Source of the DNA: Heterotrichella gracilis
Taxonomy: Eukaryota; Sar; Xanthophyceae; Tribonematales; Xanthonemataceae
Direction of reading: 5' to 3'
NCBI GenBank assembly: GCA_032358255.1
Contig: JAULBX010026052.1
Location: forward strand, 124,001-188,000
Length of the DNA stretch: 64,000 nucleotides
In this document: in pieces, positions 12,386 through 22,458 of the stretch
How positions within the stretch are numbered: the first letter of the stretch is position 1
Layout: the number at the start of each line of letters is the position of its first letter
Notes under the pieces: generated by a model
Database searches by the model: none
What the model was told of the DNA's origin: nothing
The model's input: the letters and a program-made list of their open reading frames with translations, nothing else
Program-made: the position numbers and the translations under genes

Positions 12386-13007
12386 GGTGGCTCACGCTCA
12401 GCCAGGCGCTGGCACAGCGTGCGTTAGGAGGCGCTTGGTGCACAGCCCAGCCTGTTGCTCCTGGCTGTCCTGCAAGTTTGAATGTGGGGAGACCGCATGC
12501 ATATAAGCGCGAGCCAGGCGCAACACAAACGAGGCAAAGGCTACCATGAAACCAGGGCGAGGGTTGTGAAGTGAGTTAACACCCATCTTACAAGAGTCGT
12601 AGTCGTGTGGGTTGCTGCTACAAAAGGTCCACATGGCTTTCTTTGGCGCAAGGAGAATATGGTCAATGAAAGCGGGGATGAATATCGCCACGTGAATCAT
12701 ATGCAATCCGACCCAGGATCATACACGTTAATAAGCAGTTAACAGGAGCAACGACACCATAACTGTTCACTAGGGCCGCGAGCCTCTCTTCCCTACAAGT
12801 GCACCAAGCGTTGCCTACTATAAATTGCTCCAAATACTTGCATGCGACTAGGGTATGTGGCAAGATAACCAACGCCCTTCTACCCACTCGCTTTGCCCAC
12901 TCCGCAGCTTTCACACATCGTCTAGCTGATAAGGTTGAATCTCAGGTCCGTATAGAGGTACTGCAGCCACGCATCTGCCAAGCCACAGCCAATCCCTAGC
13001 TAGGGAC
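12386..13007. promoter_or_regulatory. Divergent intergenic region, RAD21 / ethanolamine kinase
   Basis: These 622 bp lie between two divergent start codons and should hold both promoters. No clear TATA box or named element is visible. Confidence 0.35.
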
Positions 13008-16000
13008 ATGGTGGTCCGTTCATCTCTCCACCTCCCCTTGGCTGAAGCTGTTGAGGAACCCTACACTGGAGCCATCGGCTTGTGCCAGAAGCTGCTGAAG
13101 GGCTGGGAGGATGTGGAGCCCAAAGACGTCGCGGTAAGGAACCCCTCCCCTGTCGCCACTCCCTAGGGTCACGCCCAAGTGCAATAGGGTTGCACTACCC
13201 GCAGTAGGGGTTCGGGTGCACTGTGTTGTTGAGCACAGCGGTTGCTTGCTGGTACACGTTGTCTTATGTGTATTGCACAACATCAACGTTAAATATTTCT
13301 GCCCATGTGGGCTGGGTTAAAGGCAGCTACCAAAAGCACACCACCACTGGCAAAATAATCCAGGGATGGCTAGGCACCCACACGGTACCCAGAAAGAGGG
13401 TGTAAACTAGGTCAGTCCCCATTCCCTTCAGCGTGCACTTACCCGTCAGAACTGGGCGCCTTTCAAACTCACAAACTCGTCCTCCAGGTACGGGTGCTGG
13501 AGGGCGGTATCTCCAATGCCCTCCTCAAGGTCACACCCCCAAGCACTGCAGGGGGCGCGGTGGTGCTGCGCATCTTCGGCCCCAACACCGACATGTACAC
13601 CAACAGGGAGAAGGAGCTGCACATACTGCAGGTCATGCACCAGAACGGCATCGGCGCACAGGTAGGCACATGCTGCGGGTCATGCATCGCCATGGCATGG
13701 CGCAGAGGTATGCTCACCCAAGAGCAATATAAGAAAAGTCCAAGTTATCAAGGGCACAAAATCCATGTCATGCACCAGAATGGCATCAGCACACAGGTAG
13801 GCCATGCTGCAGGTCATGCATTGGCATGGCATGGCACGGCACGGCATGGCGCAGAGGCATGCACACCCAAGTGCAAGTGAAAGAAAGGCTCCAAGGTGAG
13901 CACCGGCACATAATGCAATGCATGCAAAATATGTAGGCACAGGGGGATGCACCCAGCCACCCAGCTTGCCTCGCCGTGCAGCACCACGGTATGCATTAGG
14001 GTTCAGGGTTTGGTACCACTTGCGCCACCACTTCGAGACACAATGCTAGGGCTCCTTCTTACTGTATGGCAGGCCTGCCACGTTCCAGTACTGCATGCCA
14101 TGAGTTGGGTGTGCATGAAAACACTGCAGGCAGTAACAAGCAGTCATCCTATGGCACAATGTACCCCCTAGGGCTTGGCCCCGTTACCCTTCAAGCTACA
14201 CTGACCACCATACCCTTCCTGCAGCACAAGTTGGAAACACATCTGGCACATGGATTGAGTGCCAACCCCGTGTGGTGCTGCTGACAGGTGTTTGCCGAAT
14301 TTGAAAACGGGCGGATCGAGCACTTCCTCCCCGGGGTGCGCAACCTGGAGCCGGTTGAGATGACACATCCCCACCGGGCTGCGCGCATAGCTGAGCGGGT
14401 GGCCAAGTTCCATGGCGTGCGGGGGTTTGACACAGAACTGGTTGATGCAGAGCCGGTGGTGTTTCCCTTGATACTCAAATGGTGAGCACACGCATGAGCG
14501 GGCGCCACCATCACCTTGATCCTGAAATGGTGTGCATGGAAGCGTGAGTGGATGCCATCATCGCCATCATGGAGTGTATAGCGTCATTGTGATGGCTGCA
14601 GCACCCATGTACTAATATCCGTTGTCATTTGTATGGTTTTTCTTGCACTTGTGAATAGACTGCTGACTCTCACGCACCCTGCAATCGATATCAATGCCTT
14701 GGTCATTACCATCTGGAAAACCAGTGAACTTCAAATGGCATCCGCTTGTCATCAAGAGGCATGACTCCTGGCACATGATAATCACAATACTTATTTTCGT
14801 TTCTATTTCAGATTCTAAGAATCTGCCACCAGCTATCTCCCCGTATCATGGAGTAATTATACAATTATAACATATTCTCCCCATTTTGCTTCACATATTT
14901 TGCCTCAGGCTGGCCGCTGCCCGCACCCTCGAGTTCAAAGACGAGAAGCGCAGGCAGTGGCACGCTGGCCTTGATTTTGACCAGATGGAGCGCGAGATAT
15001 TGGCCACCATGGCGGCCTGCCTGCGCACCGGGTCGCCCATTGTGTTTGGACACAATGACCTACTGGCGGGGAACATCATGGTACCAATAGAGGTGAGCGG
15101 GGTGCATGTGTGCATGTGGGGATTGACATATGTATATACTTGATTATATTCAGAAAGAAGTAAGTTGGGCACAACGACCTGCTGGCGGGCAACATCATGG
15201 TGCCGATAGAGGTGAGCGTGGGGGGCGAAATGTATGTATAAATTGTAAATCAAGTATAAAGGTATATAAAGCGTTCAAATTTTGCTATGAACATCTTGGT
15301 GCCGATAGAGGTGAGGGGGGTGCATGTGGGGTAATGATCAGCATGTTGCCTGTGGGGGTAAGCGGGGTGCATGTAGGGATTAATACACATATTTAGTTGA
15401 TTATAACAAAAAATAAGTAGGCCACAGGTGACGGTGGTGTTGGTTGCATGCGCCGCAGCAGGACCAGCTGAAGGGGGGTGGGGGGGTATGTGGGGTAATA
15501 CCCATGTGATGCCTGATGAAGTGAGCGGGGTGCATGCGGGAAGATGAAAGGTTTACTGAGTGAAATACATGCCATTAGCTGTCGCCCTGCGTTGTGTGCG
15601 CTGCCCAGCTCTGTCTCAGCCTATGTATCATCCCATTGCCTGATTGACGTTATTCTGAGCCATTGCACCCATCAAAGATCTATTGGGGTGCCAGGCGTGC
15701 GCCAGCCACCTTCTATGATGAGGCCCTGGTGGGTGAATCTCGTGCAGCGGTGGCAATGGCAATGCAGCACCAACTATTGTGCAACGCACTGCTACAGCGA
15801 CCCGAACCTTTTTGCTACACAGCACAAGCCGATGTGAAATCTGTGTTGGTAACATTCCTTCTTCTATATGGTGGCGCTGATGCACATGGACATATTCAAC
15901 ACACAGTGCCTGACCACGGCACACAACCTCAGCCCCATACCCCCACACCCGCAGGAGCCTTGCACCAATGGTGCCGACCAGACCTACCAGCTCATCGACT

Positions 16001-17104
16001 TTGAGTATGGCGGGTACTCCTACCGGGGGTACGACATCGCCAACCACTTTTGTGAGTGGGCGGGCTTTGAGTGCGACTACAGCCGCTACCCCAGCCAGGA
16101 GCAGGCGGAGCACTTTGTTACGCACTACCTCAGGGCGCAAACTGGGGAGGAGCCGGTGAGGCGCTGTGTAGGACCAGGGTTTAGGGTCTGGGGTTCAAGG
16201 TTCAGGGTTCAGGCATTAGGGTTTGGGAATTGGACAGTGCTACCCCAGCCAGCAGCAGGCGGAGCACTTTGTCACACACTACCTGAAGGCGCAGACAGGG
16301 AGGAGCCGGTGAGGCCCCTGGCACAGACACCCATGAGGTTTTGTATGATGCGGTTAATAGCAAATAAGCAAATACTGACTTGTGATGCTGTATCTGCACT
16401 TGGCGGTACCTGTACGTGCGTGGTGGCTTACGAAGCCCTTGACACCAAGCATAGATTGCATACAAGCAACAGCAATCCTGTCCCCTACTTGGCTGGCTCT
16501 ACACATTGCACACCTTCCACTGTAGTCCATTCATGTGCCTATTTTGCAAAATTTGATAGTTTATCTTTGTGGTTTCCCACCGGGACCCCAAGGAGGCTGC
16601 ACATGAAGTCTGAAAGAAACGCTTTCTTAAGTAACTAAGAGGCATAAAAACAACGATAATAAACTCTGATTTACCTCTGTGTCCCCCCCCTTCCGCCAGG
16701 ACCCCAAGGAGGTTGCGCGTGGGGTTGGATTTCAGCGTTACCCCCAGCCAGGAGCAGGCTGAGCACAAACGCAGACATAAATAAAAAAGAATAGCACTGA
16801 TCTGCTGCTGCGTTCCCTCCCCGCCAAAAAAAACAACAGTAATAAATACTCATTTACCTTTATGCTCCCCCTTCGCCAGGATCCCCAGGAGGTTGCGCGT
16901 GTGGTTGTTGAGACCAGCGTGTTCTCCCTGGCCAGCCACCACTTCTGGGGCGTGTGGGCGATCCTGCAGGCCTGCTGGTCCAAGGTGGACTTTGACTATG
17001 CGGAGTACGCAGACATCCGCTGGGCAGCCTACTACCGCTACAAGGATGGCCACATGCGCCTGCTGGAGGAGTGGTTCCCGCAGGAGGTTGAGGGGGCCAG
17101 CTGA
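13008..17104 (+). CDS. Choline/ethanolamine kinase, probably ethanolamine kinase
   Basis: Six exons: 13008-13133, 13488-13661, 14288-14481, 14909-15092, 15955-16155, 16880-17104; 367 codons plus TGA. It phosphorylates the amino-alcohol head group with ATP in the Kennedy pathway of phospholipid synthesis. Brenner's motif is HNDLLAGNIM (His213, Asp215, Asn220) and the second motif is IDFEYGGYSYRGYDIANHF with Asp241. The N-lobe has GGISNALLKV and RIFGPNTDMYTNREKE. Features closest to plant and fungal ethanolamine kinases are GPNTD, the segment after the second motif (WAGFECDYSRYPS) and the C-terminal ETSVFSLASHHFWGVWAI. Choline specificity cannot be excluded. No membrane segment, so presumably cytosolic. 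The start is the first ATG before the conserved region. Exon-end copies occur in nearly every intron; these are not extra exons, since the phase-consistent set is complete without them. Confidence 0.94.
13767..13804 (+). repeat. Intronic copy of ethanolamine kinase exon 2 tail
   Basis: About 38 bp repeat the end of exon 2 and its donor (13631-13668), including a functional-looking CAG/GTAGGC. The flanking intron sequence is also duplicated, giving a unit of about 137 bp. Confidence 0.8.
15164..15541 (+). repeat. Decaying series of copies of ethanolamine kinase exon 4 tail
   Basis: The end of exon 4 with its donor (15046-15108, encoding the Brenner motif) recurs at 15164-15218 almost intact and at 15283-15332 shortened. 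Only the donor and following intron bases recur near 15345-15379 and 15510-15541. Each copy keeps a G|GTGAG-like or GTAAG-like donor. Confidence 0.8.
16237..16320 (+). repeat. Intronic copy of ethanolamine kinase exon 5 tail
   Basis: About 80 bp repeat the end of exon 5 plus its donor (16083-16161). The two are separated by TTTAGGG-like and TTCAGGG sequence at 16170-16230. Confidence 0.82.
16579..16760 (+). repeat. Intronic copies of ethanolamine kinase exon 6 head and exon 5 piece
   Basis: The acceptor and start of exon 6 (16874-16905) recur at 16579-16610 and 16696-16727. A short piece of exon 5 (the AGCCAGGAGCAGG stretch) follows at 16742-16762. Confidence 0.7.
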
Positions 17105-18010
17105 GGGGGGCAGGCATGCAGGGGGGGGGGATGAGAGATAAGCATCCATGCGTACAGGTTCAGTGGTTGCATTTCGAGGGTAGATTGCGTTGTCAACTCT
17201 GTGTATTGCAGCTCCGCCGGTGTTCCCTTTCTTTCAGACTCTGAGGATTTAAAAAGAGTACTGTCTTCTTGTGAGCCGTAGGTCAGACGCCAACGCTGGC
17301 ACCGCTTTTCCATATTTGGGGCTAGTTAACTACCATGCACACTAGCTACCATGCATGTTTGGGCACTGCTAGTACATCTGTTGATTGTCATTCATTTCCA
17401 AATTCTGCTGCAAAATCAGTAGGCGACGGGGCAACACAACAAGCTGCTGTTTACAGATTTGCACAGACCTTCGGTGTTCATGGACTGGCCACTGTCCAAC
17501 GGACCACGTCAATGTGGTTGCGACTTGACATCACTGTGATTGCGCAATGACATCTTGTACTAGCCAATTTTTATGTACAATAAGCCCACTGGGGGGATTT
17601 GAAATTATTGATTACACTGGTTGGTCATCGATGCTGCCGGGTTCAATGTGGTTTTACCCTTTACTCTCGTACTGCCGCATGGGCCAGTTAATTTGTTTTT
17701 TGAGACATTCATCGAGTCCCTCGAGACTGGTCACCACTTGATTTTCACCGAGGGGCCCAGGGGTACAGCTGGGTGTCACACGCGTTCCGCAATTGAATTG
17801 CAGTATTGGCGTTGCTGTCCACTGGCATGCCTCAGCTCATTAAATTAATATCTGAGCTCATTAGAGTAAATCTAATTAAATGCCTCAGCTCATTCATTAG
17901 ATTCAATCTGTTGTAAGACTTCCGATTACTGGGTGGAAACTGCTCAGCCTGGCATTGCCAACATGGTCCCAGCATTCAATTTGCATTCAATTTGCAACAT
18001 TGGGTCATAA
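17105..18010. other. Intergenic region between convergent genes
   Basis: About 0.9 kb between two 3' ends. Short ORFs only. A small AT-rich direct repeat (CTCATTAAATTAAT-like) occurs at 17828-17895. No gene supported. Confidence 0.4.
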
Positions 18011-19112
18011 TTACACACGAGAGTCCAAGTCCTGTTGCTCCCTTACCCCGGCATTCACACCATCTACCCCCTCCCCACACTCAGCCACACTCCCCGCCAC
18101 CAGCCCATCATACGGATGGGGGCATTTGGGGTGGTACAGCAGATTGATCAGCTCCACTACATCCTCATCAAACCCCACGGGATGCTCGCCATATTCCCCG
18201 CGGCTCTGATGCTCGCCCTGCGCCACGTGCGCATACACCGTAACAGCACCCTTGTACTCTGTGAAGACAAGCACCGACCCTGTGGCCTTGTGCCGGAGCG
18301 CTGCCTCCCACACCCTCTTGTATCCCTCCCACCCGTTCACACACACCTGCAGCCGCAATGGGTAGCACACAACGTATTTAAAAGCTGCATGACGTGTTTG
18401 CCACCATCTGCCACACTGGGATACAGCGTCACACGAGCCTTGGCTTGTAGACGGGGGTGATCTTGTGAGGCATGTGCATACCCAGACATGCCATTCCGGC
18501 TTCAAAGCTAGAGTGCATGTGGTTGCTTAGGGTTCAGGGTTTAGGGTTTACCTGCAGCCCCTCGAAGTGGCAGCACAGGCGGTACAGCAGCAGGGGGCTG
18601 CTGAGCACCTCCCACATGCTGGTGGTTCTAGAAGATCCGCTCCGACGCGCCAGCCCACCCTCATTCTTCACGAGCAAAAAACTGTGGGTGTGGTCATCAT
18701 ACTCTAGGCGTGGGCTGCGGCCAGAGTAGGAATCGTACCCATACGAGTTGCTGCACCTGTACCTCTCTTCATGCGCCAGCGGCCGCCACTTGTTTGTCAC
18801 GCCTTGAAGCGCGTCCTCGTCAACGTCCACACGGTTCTGTACGTAGGGTGGGTCAACAAGGTAGCTCAAAGAGGGCTCTTGCTGCTGAAGCTTGTGTTGC
18901 AACTCCACAACAGACTCCTGTGCTGCGTCCCGGTCCGCAACTGCCTGAGTCAGCAACTGCACCAGCGTGTCCTGGGGGAGGGTGAGGAGGTGGGCGGTGT
19001 CGAGGGGGGCGGCGGTGAGGGAGGTGTACTCGGTGGTGGGGGTGGTGACCTCCATTCCCATGGGGGGTGCGGAGAGGGGTGGTGCCACCGGTGCGCTGTC
19101 CTTGCTGTCCAT
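18011..19112 (-). CDS. Hypothetical protein, two exons
   Basis: Not recognised. Exons 18552-19112 and 18011-18346 join in phase 0 to 298 codons plus TAA; donor CAG|GTAAAC, acceptor CTGCAG|GTGTG. The N-terminal 50 residues are Pro/Thr-rich, followed by a probable short coiled coil (QLLTQAVADRDAAQESVVEL, QHKLQQQ). The middle has a Tyr/Arg/Ser-rich stretch (about 105-125). The second exon has a compact-looking region: GYKRVWEAALRHKATGSVLV, FTEYKGAVTVYAH, DEDVVELINLLYHPKCPHPY. No signal peptide or membrane segment. The intron holds TTTAGGG-like motifs. It could be a lineage-specific gene or a piece of a mobile element, given the copia relic next door; no catalytic motif decides. Confidence 0.55.
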
Positions 19113-19827
19113 GTTACACTTGAGGTGAAGTCAGCTCCTGTTGGAAAGCAGGGTGGTCAGTCACTCAGAGCGTTGGACACTTCAGGTCACGTATCACCCA
19201 GAACCATGAAAACCCGGTATTGGTAGCATTGGAGTAGCCAAAGGGTGGCCAATTGGGAGGGGATAGGCATATGCATCGAACACACGGTTTGCAAGCATGC
19301 GTACCATGCAAGCAGACGGGTGGCACGGCAGTGCAAAAAGGCAGCAACCTTGGTCTCAAACCTCAAGACCGTGAGGTCAGGCACGACACCCCGAGCACTA
19401 TACCCACCTTCCAGTTGCCCCTTTCCCGCGGTTTGGGCGCGCAGCGAAGTTGTTTTTTAATAGGGACGATACGATTTATATGCAAGGCTTCTGCGACAAT
19501 AGCACACGCGGCAAGTCACTACTGAAGTTGACCTTTTGAGCTTGAACGGCGGAAGTGCACCTGATAGCCTCACAGGTGCTGTGAGTCATGCAAAGTCAAC
19601 CTTGCCCAAGTGGGCGGCAGAAAAGTTATAAAGGTCCGACCCTGATAGCCTTACAACAAGGAAGTGTTGCTGGGTTACCAATATATACCCAATGCAGCAC
19701 GTTACCCCAGGGGTTGACACAACTGCGCACCCTGAGCACATGCATGCATGCATAAATGGTCACCCAAGTGCCCATCAAGCTTGAGGGGCAAGTTTCTCCG
19801 ACCCAAAACCTCATTTAATCGTGTAAG

Positions 19828-20260
19828 CTAATCTAAGCCGATAGTATAGACCTGGTATCTATTCTTAGGACCCGGCCTCTGTCCCATTAGTCCCACCGAT
19901 TTCCTGATCTGGAGTCGCTCGAACCAGGTGTAACTATAGGGGCCCCACTCGCATTGCTCAGGACCCTCCGGAGGAACACGCCAACTGTCGTTGACCAGTG
20001 CTTTGGTAAGTATCTCAGCCACTGTGTTCCCAAGGCGCAGCACGCGGTGGTACCTGCAGTGTCAGGCTTGTGAGACCTGTATACCTGTCGGTACCGGTGT
20101 TGACTAGAAGTATAGTTACACTGCTTCACCCCCCCAGCAACTGCAGTGGCCACAGCTGTGCATATGGTTTTGCCGTGCCACGAGGCTTTTATGTTGCAAT
20201 CTCTGCCTCGCACGAGTAGCACAGCAAAAAGCGCTGACCCTGCTCCGCCAAAACCCTGTA
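19828..20260 (-). mobile_element. Decayed Ty1/copia retrotransposon fragment (RNase H end)
   Basis: On the minus strand, broken frames resemble the end of a copia polyprotein: a KASWHGKTICTAVATAVAG stretch in the place of the SW-K-TAVSTAEAEY-like RNase H segment, then RYHRVLRLGNTVAEILTKAL, close to the RYH...NVADILTKAL terminus of copia RNase H. A stop and a frame change lie between them, so it is dead. No LTR pair or target-site duplication could be identified by eye. Confidence 0.45.
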
Positions 20261-20292
20261 GAGCTCTCGAGAGCCTCACACCAGCCCGTTCA

Positions 20293-21259
20293 ATGGAGCT
20301 CAACAGCCTGGAGCCTGCACAGGCTCGTCTAGACGCGCTCCAGGTGTTTGGGACCGTTCATATGTGTGGGCTGAGCCGTGAGGAGAAGAGGGCCCTCTAT
20401 GTGCGCCTACTGAAGGCAGACGACGCGACGGTGATGAACCTGGCCAGCACCCTAGCTAGCAGGGTGCCTTGTAGAGGCTTTGCGAGAATACCTCCGGGTG
20501 ACTGCACCGCCAAAAGGCAAGCGCGCTGATGGTTTGTGGGTGCATGCACTCGCCCGCTTTATGTTAGTTTCCCTTTGGCTACAGGGCCTCTGCTTGACGA
20601 TGCACTCCCCTGCACCATGTTCGTTCAGCACTGCGCAAGGGTTACCAACGCATGAGCTTGCTGTATCTACCAGGGGGGAAGTGGCTGCAGCTGTCCTCTA
20701 GCTAGAGGCCTCTGCACTAGTACTACAAGCTTGCTTTTGTGCATATGCAGGCTTCAATATACACTTGATAGTCTTTCCAGGCTTGTTCATGTTTTTCTGT
20801 CTATCATAGACAATGGACTTTTACATACCTCACGCATGGGTAATAGGGTCTTTCCAACGCGCACCACGTTCCACAACCCATGCAGCGCCCGTGCGCAGTG
20901 TGAGAGGTTGTTGCTGCGCACCCAGTGGTGCTCCGAGTCTCACCCTAATTCCGCTTGTGCAGATAAATGGGATCAAGTATTGCAATGGGCAGAGCGGGCT
21001 ACACGGGTGATGGTGGGGGGCATGCTGTTTGCGATTGGATGGACCTTGCTTAACAAGCAACGTATGGAAAACTGTGAGCAGGTAGAGAACATTGCAAGCT
21101 TATCCCTCCTTTTGCTAAGTCCTCTTTCAACACAGTTCCTTTTTTTATAGTTTTATATCATGATTCAAATAGTCAAATGGTATTTTTGACATTTGGCAGG
21201 CGGAGAGGATATCTGAGCGTAAAGCTCGCGAGTCAACCAATTGGCTTAAGCTTCGTTGA
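20293..21259 (+). CDS. Possible small membrane-anchored protein, three exons
   Basis: Tentative model: exons 20293-20497, 20963-21081, 21200-21259, 127 codons plus TGA. The exon 2 and 3 junctions (CAG|GTAGAG, GGCAG|GCG) are good and in phase; the exon 1 donor (CCGG|GTGACT) is less certain. Exon 1 looks protein-like (LSREEKRALYVRLLKADDAT). Exon 2 has one probable membrane helix (RVMVGGMLFAIGWTLL) followed by a charged tail ending ISERKARESTNWLKLR. No known family. It starts just downstream of the copia relic and its end overlaps by 14 bp the 3' end of a 202-codon ORF on the other strand. Confidence 0.35.
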
Positions 21260-21854
21260 AACCGCAGGTAATTGCACCACTGCCAGTGGCACTGGCTGTG
21301 TATGCTGCTGACGTGACCTTGGAGTGTACTCCCGTCCTTGGCGGAGCATTGTCGTGAAACCGGGTTCCCTTGAGAGTCTTGATTAGAAACCCTGAGCAGG
21401 TGCCGTATGTGGCCATGGTGCAGACAACAGGGGGGGCATTGGTCTGGCGCAGCACCTTTGCAACCTTTTGCAGGAGGCAGTAAGACCATGTGAGACTGGG
21501 CTTGCCATCCGCACGCCGTAGTGGAGTTATGATAGCGGCGCCATGGCCGCCGAGTGACTCACACCACGTGGAGACAGCATAGAGACAGAGCTCACTGACA
21601 GCCCCTGCCATGGCACCAACGCTGATGGCATCCTCTCCAACCGTTGCACCAAGCGCTGCTGCAGCAAGGGTGTGCGGATGGTGACCCCAGGTGGCCGTGC
21701 CTTGCCGCACAATGTGACACTCCCGGTGGCAGTGTGAAGTGGTTGTGTGCATCCAGCTGGCTGAGCCACGCTCCCTGTTGTGTGTGGCCCAAATACACAC
21801 TGCATGGTCATGCAGACCATGCGGCATGGCGGCCAGGTGTAGGCACGTGCGCAT
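21246..21854 (-). CDS. Unassigned 202-codon open reading frame
   Basis: An open frame from the ATG at 21854 to the TAA at 21246. It is rich in Ala, Thr, His and Cys; segments such as TLAAAALGATVGEDAISVGA and HGAAIITPLRRADGKPSLTW look protein-like, but I recognise no family. Codon third positions lean to G/C without being as biased as in the confident genes. It could be an exon of a larger gene reaching toward 22350, where other short frames lie, or part of a decayed mobile element. Confidence 0.25.
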   Translation of the reverse strand: MRTCLHLAAMPHGLHDHAVCIWATHNRERGSASWMHTTTSHCHRECHIVRQGTATWGHHPHTLAAAALGATVGEDAISVGAMAGAVSELCLYAVSTWCESLGGHGAAIITPLRRADGKPSLTWSYCLLQKVAKVLRQTNAPPVVCTMATYGTCSGFLIKTLKGTRFHDNAPPRTGVHSKVTSAAYTASATGSGAITCGFNEA

Positions 21855-22458
21855 GAAGTTGTGATACCAAGTTGACTTTCAATTGAGAACCTCCTAGCTG
21901 TGAGTGAGTGGCGGCACTATCCTGACACCCGCCCTGCATTGCTCGCATCTCAATAATTTACAAAAAAAATGGTTTCTGGCTGAAATGCTGTATGCTGTAA
22001 CGATTCACGAAGCGCACGCAAGCTGATTGCCTCAATTTCTGTCCGGGTGGCCACTGGCATTGTGGTACGGGGCCAATCACCTCTCCCATTTCCCCCTGCC
22101 AGCCCTACAATGGTGTTGCTCGCTGCCAGATTAAATCCGCTGTAGCATCCACCATGGCGCACTGATAGCGTTAATGCTGACATGTGCGGCAAAAACTGCA
22201 TTGCCTGGCCCATCCGCTGCCACTTCTGCAATCCCGCCAGCAACCACGCCTGTTAGCGTGCGCACATCACGCATGCTGGCCATACATTGTGTGCCCGTGG
22301 ACCACAACCATATATGGTGGCAGGCCGCGAACCCCACCACTGCGCACCGCACACCATCACTCCAGCATGCTTACGTCGCACCCGCACTGCCTGATCTATT
22401 TGCTGCCAAGTGGCCAGAGATCACGTAATGCCGTATACGTTTGGAATTTTCCTTTCTG

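Noticed and set aside
13680-13952. Minus ORFs rich in Cys/Met/His
   Set aside because: They are reverse readings of the CATGGCATGG-type repeats in ethanolamine kinase intron 2.
15164-15218. Extra ethanolamine kinase exon repeating the Brenner motif
   Set aside because: It lacks an acceptor of its own in the right place and would duplicate the catalytic motif; the six-exon model is complete in frame.
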